Assembly (NCBI GenBank): GCA_030645615.1
Contig: JAUSNB010000005.1
Span: 1 to 64,000, forward strand
DNA length: 64,000 bases
From: Actinomycetota bacterium
GTDB lineage: Bacteria > Actinomycetota > Actinomycetes > S36-B12
Direction of reading: 5' to 3'
The stretch's first letter is position 1; each line of letters opens with the position of its first letter. Positions 26,850-35,203 of the stretch are shown here, piece after piece. Under the pieces are notes generated by a model. It was not told the origin of the DNA and searched no databases. It saw nothing but the letters and a program-made list of their open reading frames with translations. Made by a program: the position numbers and the translations under genes.

Positions 26850-27542
26850 TCAGGCGTACGGGACGATGATGCTCACCACGCCGGCAACGCCTGGCCCGGC
26901 AAAGTACTTCGGGAACCAGATCTCGATGCCGTTGGCCAGCGGCGCCCAGTCGCGCAGGTCCTTCGCCGTGAGCTTCGGGGTGAAGATCGGGTCGTAGAAC
27001 CCTTCCTGCTTCTGGTACTTCTTCAGCGTGGCCGCCACGGTCTTCAGGAAGGCGGGCATCCTCGCGGCGGGCACGACGCTGGTGATCGGCAGCCGGGCCC
27101 CGGTTTCCGGGTCGAAGACCATCACCGTCGTCGCGGGAGACGAGGTGGCCGCACCGGGGTAGATCGCTCCCCGGACGTATTCGACGCACAGGACGCCGGC
27201 GACGCAGTTGAGCCTGCTCAACGTGCTAGCGAAGTAGCCGCACGGCGACTCGAGCCCGAAGCAGCCATCGCGGCCGGCCCGCACGGCCTGCCGGAGGTTG
27301 CGCTGCACGACGGAATCGACGGTCCCGACGATGCGAGCCGCCGCGGCATCCGTGACGCCGGTGACGGTGGCCGTCTGCCAGGTGAACGTGTCGTAGTGCT
27401 TCAGGTCGGAGCGGCTGTGGTCGGTGACGACCAACTCCGGCGCGGCGTGCGCGGCGGACGGCTCGACCAGCGCCGCCCCAGCGAGCAGCCCGAGGACGGC
27501 GAGCGTCCCGGCGAGCCTTCGCTGCCACGCATGCACGGGCAT
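26850..27542 (-). CDS. Exported DUF3298-like protein
   Basis: A 230-residue exported protein. A signal peptide covers about 1-33 (cut near AHAAPE). The C-terminus DWAPLANGIEIWFPKYFAGPG, followed by IIVPY, has the pattern of the DUF3298 domain at the end of RsiV-type anti-sigma factors and lysozyme-binding proteins, but there is no cytoplasmic anti-sigma part here. Four cysteines (94, 101, 112, 118 region) could form disulfides, which fits the DsbB gene elsewhere in the window. The role is unknown. Confidence 0.6.
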   Translation of the reverse strand: MPVHAWQRRLAGTLAVLGLLAGAALVEPSAAHAAPELVVTDHSRSDLKHYDTFTWQTATVTGVTDAAAARIVGTVDSVVQRNLRQAVRAGRDGCFGLESPCGYFASTLSRLNCVAGVLCVEYVRGAIYPGAATSSPATTVMVFDPETGARLPITSVVPAARMPAFLKTVAATLKKYQKQEGFYDPIFTPKLTAKDLRDWAPLANGIEIWFPKYFAGPGVAGVVSIIVPYA

Positions 27543-27602
27543 CTCCTGCCTCTCGTCGTCTCAAGGCCGAGGGTAGCCCAGCGCACTGACACCCGAGACC
27601 GG

Positions 27603-28610
27603 TCAGGTGACCGCCAGGCACCGCCGCTCGAGCGCATCGTCGCCGAGACGCGCGCACACGTCAGCGGGCGGCCGCTCGCCCTCGTGGTGGACCGACCAGT
27701 ACGAGCCCATCCCGCCCAGGCAGGCGTCGCCGAGCCGGCCTGCGCGCGCACACACCCCGGCACCAATGGTGGGGTCGTCCGGGTGGTACTTCACCGTGCG
27801 GCTGCCCACGCCCCGCGCGCACATCGAACGACCGTTCGCGTCGTTCGCCCCGCGGCACCACGCGATCGCCCCGTCGAAGTCGTCTGGCTGGTCGCCGAGA
27901 TAGGTGGTCGGCGAGTAGAACCAACAGTTGGCGGCGTAGCGGGCGCGCGTAGTTTCGCACGTCGACAGGGCCGTGCTCGCCGTCGGGGCGTCCGCCGCAT
28001 GGCCCGTGTGGCCGCCGGCGACGTCGGCGCTGAACAGTTGCATGAACACCCCTTCCCCGCAGCGCGTCGACAGGATCGGCTCGGGGGCCCGGTCGCACAG
28101 CCGCAGCGACCCGTCGACATCCATGCCTGTGGCGAACATGAGGTCGTGGCCGACTCCGTGGAAGCAGGACCCGTCCTGGGCGGGTGCGCAGATGCGGAGC
28201 AGGTCGCGGGCGGGGTGCTCCGATTCGCCGAGCGCCGTCTCGATGACGCCGTGGGTGAAGCCGCCCCCGCACACATCGTCGCGGTCGGCGAGTGCCGTGG
28301 CGGCATCGCGGTTGCCTGTCGCGTAGGCGGCATGGCCGAGGTCGTGCGCGACCGCGTGGCACACGCCGGCCACGGCGGGGTCGCGCGCCTGCAGCCGACC
28401 GAGCCGGGCCAGGGCCGCGGCTGAGCCGTCACTGGCCTGCAGCGCGAGGAGGTCGTGGCTCGTGCGCTCGTAGGCGCTGGTCTCCACGGCCGTCACCGGG
28501 CCGGGGGCCTCCGGTGCCGGCGTGGCATGGGCCGGCTGCGCGGGGCCCGCGAGCACCAGCGCGATGGCGCCGACGGCCGCGAGCCGTGCGGCTACCCGTC
28601 GATCGACCAC
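27603..28610 (-). CDS. Exported Cys/His-rich protein with repeated H-G/D-x-G-H motifs
   Basis: A 335-residue exported protein with signal peptide 1-30 (ending AHATPA). The body has repeated Cys-His motifs: CHAVAHDLGHAAY near 83-95, CGGGFTHGVIE near 114-124, CFHGVGHDLMF near 147-157, CGEGVFMQ near 183-190, CWFY and CARGVG. Regular spacing suggests an internal repeat with metal sites. I know no function for such proteins. The start GTG at 28610 lies inside the upstream SIMPL gene (19-bp overlap), so the two are coupled. Longer open frames upstream are shadows of the SIMPL gene. Confidence 0.65.
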   Translation of the reverse strand: MVDRRVAARLAAVGAIALVLAGPAQPAHATPAPEAPGPVTAVETSAYERTSHDLLALQASDGSAAALARLGRLQARDPAVAGVCHAVAHDLGHAAYATGNRDAATALADRDDVCGGGFTHGVIETALGESEHPARDLLRICAPAQDGSCFHGVGHDLMFATGMDVDGSLRLCDRAPEPILSTRCGEGVFMQLFSADVAGGHTGHAADAPTASTALSTCETTRARYAANCWFYSPTTYLGDQPDDFDGAIAWCRGANDANGRSMCARGVGSRTVKYHPDDPTIGAGVCARAGRLGDACLGGMGSYWSVHHEGERPPADVCARLGDDALERRCLAVT

Positions 28611-29338
28611 GAGATGCTGACGTTCACGCTGACCTGGGTGGTTCCCGGGGAAATCTCGGTCTTCGGCGCCGGTGCCGACTCGGCGGCGGAATCGGCCATC
28701 GCGACGGGCACCGGCGGCGCCACCGAACCGGACGACTCGGAGACCGACTGCACGTCGCCGAGCTGGAAGCCCAGCAGCTCGGCGTACTGCTCGGCCTGCT
28801 TGGTCGCTACGTCGACTGCCTGCGCACGCGCCGCTGCGGTCGCCACGGTCGGGTCGCTCACGAAGGTCACCAGCGAATCCACCCGGACGAGGTTGCCGCC
28901 CGCTGCCACCGTCGCGTCGATGGTGGCGCCGGCCGTCGCGAGGTCGCGCAGGGTCACCGTGAGGGACTGCGTCGCCTGGTAGCCGGTCGGCTCCTGGCCA
29001 CCCTCGCTGGTGTAGTTGTAGGTGGGGCCTACCGAGATGCCCGAGGTGGCGATGTCCTCCTCGGCGATGCCCGCGGACGCCAGTGCCTCGAGGACCTTGG
29101 CCGAACCCGCTGCAGCCGCCTCCTGCGCGGCCGTGGCCGAGGCAGGGTCCTGGGCGACGATGGAAAGCGACGCCCGTGCCGCGTCGGGCACGACATCGGC
29201 CATGCCGGTCGCAGAGAGGCTGACCGTGCGCGGCTGCTCCGTCGTGGTGGCCACCGTCGTCGTGGGCGAGCAGCCGACGACGAGCAGCGCCGCAGAGGCG
29301 GCAATGACGATGAGGCCGTGACGGGCACGTGGGTTCAT
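28592..29338 (-). CDS. SIMPL-domain (DUF541) lipoprotein
   Basis: A 248-residue lipoprotein. Lipobox LVVGC ends at Cys23. The SIMPL domain opens with RTVSLSATGMADVVPDAARASLSI near 36-59 and carries GISVGPTYNY near 100-109, GYQATQSLTVTLRDL near 118-132 and the C-terminal VSVNVSISW strand. Members occur in the periplasm or at the cell surface; functions are ill-defined, with roles in oxidative stress reported for some. It overlaps the Cys/His-rich protein gene. Confidence 0.9.
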   Translation of the reverse strand: MNPRARHGLIVIAASAALLVVGCSPTTTVATTTEQPRTVSLSATGMADVVPDAARASLSIVAQDPASATAAQEAAAAGSAKVLEALASAGIAEEDIATSGISVGPTYNYTSEGGQEPTGYQATQSLTVTLRDLATAGATIDATVAAGGNLVRVDSLVTFVSDPTVATAAARAQAVDVATKQAEQYAELLGFQLGDVQSVSESSGSVAPPVPVAMADSAAESAPAPKTEISPGTTQVSVNVSISWSIDG

Positions 29339-29363
29339 GACCCCATCGTGCCCTACCCATTCG

Positions 29364-29864
29364 CTACTGCGTCGGAGCGTCCGGGTTGTACTTCTTCACC
29401 TTCACGGTGATCGTCATGAGGATCGTGGCGTTCTTGCTCTTGGGCTTGCCCTCCCAGACCACGATCTTCGTCTTGCCCTTGGCCAAGGCCTCGAACCCGG
29501 CGGTGGTCGTGTCCGACTGCTGGGTGATGTCGACGACGCCCTTGTTCTTCGCCCGCAGCACGATCTTCTTGTTCGCCGTGTTCGCCGGCAGATCCGAGAA
29601 GAGCGCGAACTGGCCGACCACGACCTTCACCTTCTCGCCGTTCATGTCCAGCGTGATCTCGACGGGCGACCACGTGCTCGGGTCGCCGCCGACGATCGGC
29701 GAGGTCTCGGTGGGTGCGGGGGTGGCCGATGACGGGGCCAGGGTGGCCGTCGGCGAGCTCGCCACGGGGGTGGCCTCGTCGGACGACGAGCCGCACGCGG
29801 CAAGAACGGTGATGCCCAGCACGGCGACCGAGGCAAGCGCCACGGCCTTCCTTGTTGCCTTCAT
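29364..29864 (-). CDS. Hypothetical lipoprotein
   Basis: A 166-residue lipoprotein. I start at ATG 29864 (GAGGCG upstream). The signal MKATRKAVALASVAVLGITV runs to the lipobox LAAC with Cys24. A Ser/Thr/Pro-rich linker (25-62) precedes a small beta domain with ITLDMNGEKVKVVVGQFALF and repeated lysine-valine strands. The domain resembles the immunoglobulin-like intimin/lipoprotein type but I recognise no family. It is the first of the three exported-protein genes reading leftwards. Confidence 0.7.
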   Translation of the reverse strand: MKATRKAVALASVAVLGITVLAACGSSSDEATPVASSPTATLAPSSATPAPTETSPIVGGDPSTWSPVEITLDMNGEKVKVVVGQFALFSDLPANTANKKIVLRAKNKGVVDITQQSDTTTAGFEALAKGKTKIVVWEGKPKSKNATILMTITVKVKKYNPDAPTQ

Positions 29865-29982
29865 CTGCACGCCTCGCGTTCCCCGTGCCGGCACGGTGGC
29901 CATGAACCCCGCGTCCGGCACGGACCGACGGGCAGCCTCAGGCGCGGCGGCTGGTCCGCACCTTCAGGCAAGGGTAGGCGAG

Positions 29983-30003
29983 CAACGCCTTCCGGGGAGG
30001 CGT
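29983..30003. terminator. Hairpin downstream of the Clp-like gene
   Basis: AACGCCT (29983-29989) and AGGCGTT (29997-30003) form a 7-bp stem with a 7-base loop, 21 bp beyond the stop of the Clp-like gene. There is no T-run on either side, so intrinsic termination is only likely, as often in high-GC genomes. Confidence 0.4.
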
Positions 30004-30023
30004 TCGACGCGCGAACCTGCCAG

Positions 30024-32081
30024 TTAACCTGCGGTGGCCACGAGGGACCCCTCGATGACGCTCACCGCCACCGGTCCGCGCGGCAGCCGCTGGATGCGCC
30101 CGAGGAAGTGCTCCTCGAGCGCGCGCAGGAGCGGCCTGGCTCCGTACTCTTTGCTGTAGCCCTCCGCGCAGAGCACGTCGATCACGTCGGGTGCATACGT
30201 GACGACCCAGCCGCGCAGGGCCAGCCTCGCGACAGCGGCCTGGACCTGGGCCGTGACGATGCGTCGCACGGTGTCCGGGGCGAGCGGGCGGAAGACGAGG
30301 ATCGCATCAAGCCGGTTCAGCAGCTCCGGGCGCATCCAGTGCTTGATCTCCTCGCGCACCTCGCGCTCGTCGGCAACCGACTCGTCCGTCGGCGCGATGA
30401 AGCCCGTGGGCCGGCGGTCCGCGAAGGCCCCCGAGCCGAGGTTCGTCGTCATGACGATGATCACGTCGCGGAAGTCGGCGACGCGGCCCTGGGTGTCGGT
30501 CAGCCGGCCGGCGTCGAAGACCTGCAGGAACGCGTCCCAGATCCTGGGGTGCGCCTTCTCGATCTCGTCCAGCAGCAGCACGCACTGGGGGCGGCGGCGG
30601 ATCTTGGTCGTCAGCCACGACTCGGGCTCGTTGGACCCGATGTACCCAGGGGGCGAGCCGACCAGCTTGCTCTGGGTGTACTCGGTCGCGTACTCGCTCA
30701 TGTCCAGCCGGATGAGCGCCTCGTCGGTGCCGTACACCTCGGCGGCCAGGCGCAGGGCGAGCTCGGTCTTGCCGGTGCCGGTCGGCCCGGCGAACAGGAA
30801 GACGCCGTCCGGCCGCTCGGGCCGGGTGTCCAGCGCCGCCCGCGTGATCGACAGCCGCTGGGTGACCTTGTCGATCGACTCGTCCTGCCCGAGGACGACC
30901 TCCTTGAGCCGGGTGCTGGCCGCCTCGGCGTCGAAGGCGACGTACTGCTGCCCGGCCACGGCGGGGCCGAGGTCCGCGGCGCTGGCGGCAGCGGTCCCGT
31001 CGAACGCGGCGGCCGCAGCGGCGCGGTCGATGCGCGAGACGGCGAGGAAGGGGTGGCCCTTGCTGTCGATCTGCCGCGGCGGGGCGGTGGCCGACGTGAC
31101 GACGTCGGCGGAGACCTCGACGCCGTGGAACTCGCCGAGCTCGGTGGCCGCCGCCTGGGCAATGGCCAGGACGTCCTCCTCGGGCAGTGGAGGCAGGTCG
31201 ATGCGCTCGAGCTCGTCGTACAGCTCGCGGTCGGCGGCCTGGAAGCGGTCGACGAACTCCGATGCCACGGCCAGCACGACGCGCTGGTCGCGGTCGTGCA
31301 GCGCACTGCGGAAGGCCGTGAGCATGCCGAAGTCGCCGCTCATCATGCCGAGCCCGCACAGCACCTCGATGTCGTCGAGGTAGACGACGGCCCGCCCCCG
31401 GCACGTCGCGAAGACCTCCATGACCGCCTCGGTGCGCCGCCCGGCGATGACCTTCTCCGGCTTGACCCGCACCACGGGCCAGCCGGCCATGGGCCCGGCG
31501 TACCCGGCTGCGAAGAGCTGCGCCGCGAGGCACCTGGCCATGAGCGTGCGCCCGTGGCCCGACGGCGCGACGAGCAGCGGGGCCTGCGGCACCCGCGCGC
31601 TGAGCAGGGTGATGACCCGGCGCACGGCGTCGGCGCGCGCGGCGATCGGGGGCAGCCGGGGGATGATCTCGGCGAGGTCGGCCAGTGAGTCCGGCAGCGC
31701 GAACTCCGGCATCGTGGGGACGAGCTTGGCGGACAGTTCCTGCAGGGCGCGGGCCAGCGCACGCACCGGCTCGGGGTCGGTGGCGCACTGCGCCAGCAGG
31801 GCCAGCGTCGATGGGTCCGTCGTCGGGGTGTCGAACGTTCGCGACTGCACATCGAGGAATGCGGCCACGGCCGGGTCGACGGTCCCGTCGAACATCCCGG
31901 CTGCCATGTCCGGCTGCTCGCTGCGCATGGCGAGGACGAGGTGCGCGGGCAGCACGACGGGGTTGCCCCGCGCCTTGGCCTCGCTCTCGGCGACCAGCAG
32001 GAGGATGGACAGCTCCGGCGGGAGCGCGGCCGGGGGCTCGGGGGCCGCCGGCGCCGGCGCGTCTGGAGGGGCCTCGGTCAC
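30024..32081 (-). CDS. Clp-like two-domain AAA+ ATPase with degenerate first Walker A
   Basis: A 685-residue protein of the ClpA/B/C class. The first AAA module (about 140-345) has APSGHGRT (172-179), where Arg replaces the Walker A lysine, and YLDDIEV (234-240). The second (about 395-680) has an intact GPTGTGKT (432-439), LLLDEIEKAHP and the SPPGYIGSNEP loop. There is no ClpB middle domain. The N-terminal 130 residues only loosely resemble a Clp N-domain. The IGF/L loop for ClpP docking is not seen. It should be a remodelling ATPase powered mainly by the second module. Its GTG overlaps the stop of the YbjN gene. Confidence 0.87.
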   Translation of the reverse strand: MTEAPPDAPAPAAPEPPAALPPELSILLLVAESEAKARGNPVVLPAHLVLAMRSEQPDMAAGMFDGTVDPAVAAFLDVQSRTFDTPTTDPSTLALLAQCATDPEPVRALARALQELSAKLVPTMPEFALPDSLADLAEIIPRLPPIAARADAVRRVITLLSARVPQAPLLVAPSGHGRTLMARCLAAQLFAAGYAGPMAGWPVVRVKPEKVIAGRRTEAVMEVFATCRGRAVVYLDDIEVLCGLGMMSGDFGMLTAFRSALHDRDQRVVLAVASEFVDRFQAADRELYDELERIDLPPLPEEDVLAIAQAAATELGEFHGVEVSADVVTSATAPPRQIDSKGHPFLAVSRIDRAAAAAAFDGTAAASAADLGPAVAGQQYVAFDAEAASTRLKEVVLGQDESIDKVTQRLSITRAALDTRPERPDGVFLFAGPTGTGKTELALRLAAEVYGTDEALIRLDMSEYATEYTQSKLVGSPPGYIGSNEPESWLTTKIRRRPQCVLLLDEIEKAHPRIWDAFLQVFDAGRLTDTQGRVADFRDVIIVMTTNLGSGAFADRRPTGFIAPTDESVADEREVREEIKHWMRPELLNRLDAILVFRPLAPDTVRRIVTAQVQAAVARLALRGWVVTYAPDVIDVLCAEGYSKEYGARPLLRALEEHFLGRIQRLPRGPVAVSVIEGSLVATAG

Positions 32082-32509
32082 GATTCCTCGTACGTCTTGC
32101 CGCCGAACTGCTCCTTCAGCTTCTCGTCGATGTCATCGGCCACGCCGGTGATGCCGAAGACGACGTACAGCAGTTCGTCCTTGTCGAGGTAGTCGCCCAT
32201 GAGCATGTGCCGCATGAGGACCATGCCCTTGCCGTCCTCGCCCTCGGTGACGAACAGGTGGCCGAAGACCCAGTCGTCCGTGTGCAGGGCGACGTGCCGG
32301 AAGAGCTCGGGCGTCAGCGGCACCTCGAACAGCACGACGGCTGTCACCATGACGAGGCTGACCTTGCCGTCGGGGTGGGGCATGACCTCGACGAACGTGC
32401 GCGTGCTGCCGGACTCCAGCGAGTAGCGGCCCTTGTCGTCGATCTGTACGGGGCCTACCGAGGTGAGGTAGGCCTGGACGCGCTCCTTCACCGCTGCGGC
32501 ATCCGCCAT
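32078..32509 (-). CDS. YbjN / type III secretion chaperone-like protein
   Basis: A 143-residue protein with the YbjN-like alpha/beta chaperone fold: RVQAYLTSVG, TFVEVMPHPDGKVSLVMVTAVVLFEVP near 36-62 and a second half LFRHVALHTDDWVFGHL. A ribosome site AGGGGGAG precedes the ATG. Such proteins bind partner proteins or act in stress regulation. It overlaps the Clp-like AAA+ gene by 4 bp, so it is likely to be a substrate adaptor or partner of that ATPase; this is inference. Confidence 0.78.
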   Translation of the reverse strand: MADAAAVKERVQAYLTSVGPVQIDDKGRYSLESGSTRTFVEVMPHPDGKVSLVMVTAVVLFEVPLTPELFRHVALHTDDWVFGHLFVTEGEDGKGMVLMRHMLMGDYLDKDELLYVVFGITGVADDIDEKLKEQFGGKTYEES

Positions 32510-32539
32510 GACTCCCCCTCGCACTCGGCTCGCGCGAGC

Positions 32540-32965
32540 CTACCCGCGCGCGGGTGCCGCGGTCCGGCGAAGCCACCACAGGCCGACCAGGGGCAGCACG
32601 AGCGGGATGAACAGGTAGCCGCGCCCGAAGGCCGACCACACCGACGCCCGCGGGAACTCCTCCGGCATGAGCAGGCTCAGCACTCCGACGCCGAGGACGC
32701 CGACCAGCTCGATGGTGATTGCCACGGTGGCGACGCGGCGCGACGTCCGGTCGCCGCGGGCCAGCGACACCGTCGCGACGATGTACACCAGCGCGGCGAA
32801 CGCCGAGAGCAGGTAGGCCACCGGGGCCTCGTCGAAGCGGGTGGCCAATTGCACTGCCGACCGGGCGGTCGCCGCGAGCGCGAAGAGCCCGTACACGACG
32901 ACGAGCACCCGGCCGAAGCCCTTGCCGGTGTCGAGGGGGCCGGCTGCTGGCTCGATCTCAGCCAC
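32540..32965 (-). CDS. Four-helix membrane protein
   Basis: A 141-residue integral membrane protein with four helices (about 18-38, 46-66, 78-99 and 115-132). It starts at a GTG that overlaps the stop of the next gene upstream by 8 bp. No family recognised. The loop MPEEFPRASVWSAFGRGY between helices 3 and 4 is the most distinctive part. It is of the kind often annotated as actinobacterial membrane protein of unknown function. Confidence 0.7.
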   Translation of the reverse strand: MAEIEPAAGPLDTGKGFGRVLVVVYGLFALAATARSAVQLATRFDEAPVAYLLSAFAALVYIVATVSLARGDRTSRRVATVAITIELVGVLGVGVLSLLMPEEFPRASVWSAFGRGYLFIPLVLPLVGLWWLRRTAAPARG

Positions 32966-33323
32966 TCGTGCCCGCCCACACCTGCTGCACCCGGATCACG
33001 AGGATGGGCATGACGAGGAGCACGACGGCGAGCACGCCGGCCGCCGCCCGGGACTTCTCGTCCTTGACCCACCACGCAGCGGCCGGGGGGATGGCCGCCA
33101 TGCCGACGAGGTAGCCGATGAACTCCAGCCGGGCGAAGTCGCGCTCCTCCCCTGCCATCTGCACGATGCCACCCACGAGGAAGGCGAGCAGCATGGCCTC
33201 GAGCACCGCGATGCCCGCGAACAGCGCCTTGCCGGGCGGCCGATTGGCCGCCAGCAGCACCAGCGCCCACAGCGCGAGCACGAGGGACACCGCGATGATC
33301 GCCGTGGCGAAGGGGCCGGTCAC
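32958..33323 (-). CDS. Four-helix membrane protein
   Basis: A 121-residue integral membrane protein with a GTG start at 33323 and four helices (5-25, 34-55, 68-86, 93-113). The segment EERDFARLEFIGYLVG between helices 2 and 3 is conserved-looking. It overlaps the 141-residue membrane protein by 8 bp and both probably act together in the membrane. No function known. Confidence 0.72.
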   Translation of the reverse strand: MTGPFATAIIAVSLVLALWALVLLAANRPPGKALFAGIAVLEAMLLAFLVGGIVQMAGEERDFARLEFIGYLVGMAAIPPAAAWWVKDEKSRAAAGVLAVVLLVMPILVIRVQQVWAGTSG

Positions 33324-33428
33324 GCGGGCGATTGTCGCACCACCGGGCCGCGCGTTCCGTCCGCGCCACTCGACGCGCATACTGGACGGGACGCCACGAC
33401 ACCGATGGCACGACCCGAGGGAGCAGCG

Positions 33429-33764
33429 ATGAGCGACAAGGCCGACTGGGCCGGGGTGGGCGACGCTTTCAAGACGCTCGGCCGGCAGTTGAAGGACCGC
33501 ACGATCGAGGGCGCTGACGCGGTCCAGACATCCACCCGCGAGGTCGAGGGCGCCGCGGAGCAGGTCACGACCGCCTTCAAGACCGCGTTCGCCAAGCTCG
33601 ACGAGACGACGACCGACCCCGAGATCAAGCAGGCCACCAAGACGGCGACCGCACGCTTCCTCGACGCGCTGAAGGCCGAGCTCACCGGAGAGGACGACGG
33701 CCCGGCCGACGGCGACCCGCCCGCCGAGCCGCCCAAGCCCATCGCGCCGGGGCCGATCGCCTGA
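33429..33764 (+). CDS. Small helical cytoplasmic protein
   Basis: A 111-residue protein starting at ATG with GGGAG 8 bp upstream. Residues 1-85 are mostly amphipathic helix (TREVEGAAEQVTTAFKTAF) and the tail from 86 is acidic then proline-rich. Similar short actinobacterial proteins are annotated as hypothetical or CsbD/antitoxin-like, but I cannot place it. Divergent from the membrane protein pair. Confidence 0.65.
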   Translation: MSDKADWAGVGDAFKTLGRQLKDRTIEGADAVQTSTREVEGAAEQVTTAFKTAFAKLDETTTDPEIKQATKTATARFLDALKAELTGEDDGPADGDPPAEPPKPIAPGPIA

Positions 33765-33812
33765 CCCAGATCGCCTGACGAGAACCACGGGCCGGGCTAC
33801 GTTGCCCCGGTG

Positions 33813-33962
33813 ATGTTCTCGATGTTCGCGCTGTGGATCGCGGTGTTCGCCGGGATCTTCCTGCGCTGGCGCTGGACGGTCGGACTGGTCCTCGTCACCC
33901 TCGCCTGGACGGTGGTGCTGCTCACACTGCACATCTCGTCCCCGATCCCGCTCAACTTCTGA
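33813..33962 (+). CDS. DUF5993-like small membrane protein
   Basis: A 49-residue protein with two membrane helices (3-17 and 22-38) separated by RWRW, ending HISSPIPLNF. This layout and the terminal LNF-type motif match the DUF5993 proteins that precede dsbB in many bacteria. It starts at ATG (or the GTG just before it) and ends 5 bp before dsbB. A helper of DsbB is likely but unproven. Confidence 0.7.
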   Translation: MFSMFALWIAVFAGIFLRWRWTVGLVLVTLAWTVVLLTLHISSPIPLNF

Positions 33963-33967
33963 CCACC

Positions 33968-34684
33968 GTGACGACCCACGAAACGACCCACGAGGCCTCC
34001 GCCCGCGCCGCCGAGGAGAGGGCAACCCGCCTCGCCCGGCTCATCAACATCGCCGCGCTCTTCGCCCTCGTCGGCGTCCTCGCCGGTTCGCTGCACCTGC
34101 AATTCGGCATCGGCGAGCAGCCGTGCCCGCTGTGCCTCGTGCAGCGGTCGGCCATGATCGGCCTGGCCGTCGGGCCCTTGATGAACTTGCTGTGGGGCAT
34201 GCGACCCGCGCACTACGCGCTGAGCATCCTCGCGGCGATGGTGGGCGGGGCCGGCAGCACGCGGCAGATCCTCCTGCACATCGCCGACCCCGCGGACCCC
34301 GGCTATGGCCCGCAGTTCGGCGGCTTCCACCTCTACACATGGGCCTTCGTCACGTTCACCGTTGCCATCGTCGGCTGCGCCGTCATGCTGCTGTGGGACA
34401 CGCCCTTCCGCACGCGCGACAACGGCATCCTGCACGAGCGACGCGGCATGCGGATCCTGGCCTTCACCGCGATCAACTGGGTCACCCTCGACCTGCTCGT
34501 CATCGCCCTCTCGGTGCTGCCCGAGTGCGGCCTGGGCATGTGCCCCGACGACCCGGCGAACATCAGCGGCTTCGGCGACGTTCCCGGCTGGGCGGCCGTG
34601 CTGTCGCTCGGCCTGCTCGCCCTCGCGATCGCCCTCGCGGTCGTGATGGACCGCAAGTGGGTGCCGCACCGCGGCGTACGCTGA
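33968..34684 (+). CDS. dsbB: Disulfide bond formation protein DsbB-like
   Basis: A 238-residue membrane protein with the DsbB active motif in EQPCPLCLVQR (52-62), i.e. CxxC with the conserved Gln-Arg behind it. Four helices of the core lie around 30-50, 65-85, 90-110 and 117-137, followed by an extra cytoplasmic loop and two more helices. The second periplasmic cysteine pair would be ECGLGMC near 192-198. It should reoxidise a thioredoxin-like exported protein and pass electrons to a quinone. No DsbA gene is next to it. Confidence 0.87.
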   Translation: MTTHETTHEASARAAEERATRLARLINIAALFALVGVLAGSLHLQFGIGEQPCPLCLVQRSAMIGLAVGPLMNLLWGMRPAHYALSILAAMVGGAGSTRQILLHIADPADPGYGPQFGGFHLYTWAFVTFTVAIVGCAVMLLWDTPFRTRDNGILHERRGMRILAFTAINWVTLDLLVIALSVLPECGLGMCPDDPANISGFGDVPGWAAVLSLGLLALAIALAVVMDRKWVPHRGVR

Positions 34685-34708
34685 GGGCAGCCCACCACTG
34701 GAGGAACC

Positions 34709-35152
34709 ATGCCCCATCGCCGTGCCCTCGTCCCGCTCGCCGCGCTCGCCCTTGCCGTCTCGGGGATCGCAGCCCTGGCCCCGTCGCCGGCCTCCGCGGC
34801 ACAGGCCGGCCCGGGCGACACTGGCATCGTCGACTGCGCCGGGAACATCGTCGTCAAGCCCAAGCAGATGACCATCACCTGCGCCGACGCGGGCGTGTCG
34901 ATCATCAGCCTGAAGTGGACTACGTGGAACGACAACACGGCGCGCGGCACCGGCGTGCTGGCGTGGAACACCTGCCTGCCGGAGACCTGCGTGGACGGGA
35001 TCGTGCAGAAGTACCCCGTCACCATCACCCTCGGCCGGGTCGCCTCCGGGGTCGAGGGGAGCATCTTCTCCCGGGCCACGCTGCGGTTCCCGGAGACCGG
35101 TCCGGCCGGGCTGCAGACCGGCACGTACCTCCTGGACAACGCGATCCGGTAG
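34709..35152 (+). CDS. Small exported protein with conserved cysteines
   Basis: A 147-residue exported protein with signal peptide 1-31 (ending PASAAQ). GGAGG sits 5 bp before the ATG. The mature part has DCAGNIVVKPKQMTITCADAG near 41-61 and LPETC near 91-95, giving four cysteines in two pairs, and a small beta domain. Such proteins are common in actinobacteria and unannotated. Disulfides would need the oxidative pathway, and dsbB is the neighbour. Confidence 0.75.
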   Translation: MPHRRALVPLAALALAVSGIAALAPSPASAAQAGPGDTGIVDCAGNIVVKPKQMTITCADAGVSIISLKWTTWNDNTARGTGVLAWNTCLPETCVDGIVQKYPVTITLGRVASGVEGSIFSRATLRFPETGPAGLQTGTYLLDNAIR

Positions 35153-35175
35153 CGCTCAGTTCAAGCTGTCGACAC

Positions 35176-35195
35176 GATACACATCAATGTGTATC
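35176..35195. promoter_or_regulatory. Perfect palindromic operator of vapBC
   Basis: GATACACAT and ATGTGTATC are exact inverted arms around CA, ending 8 bp before the vapB ATG. A 20-bp palindrome directly upstream is the usual autoregulatory site of type II antitoxins, here bound by VapB or VapBC. Confidence 0.85.
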
Positions 35196-35203
35196 CTTGG
35201 TGC

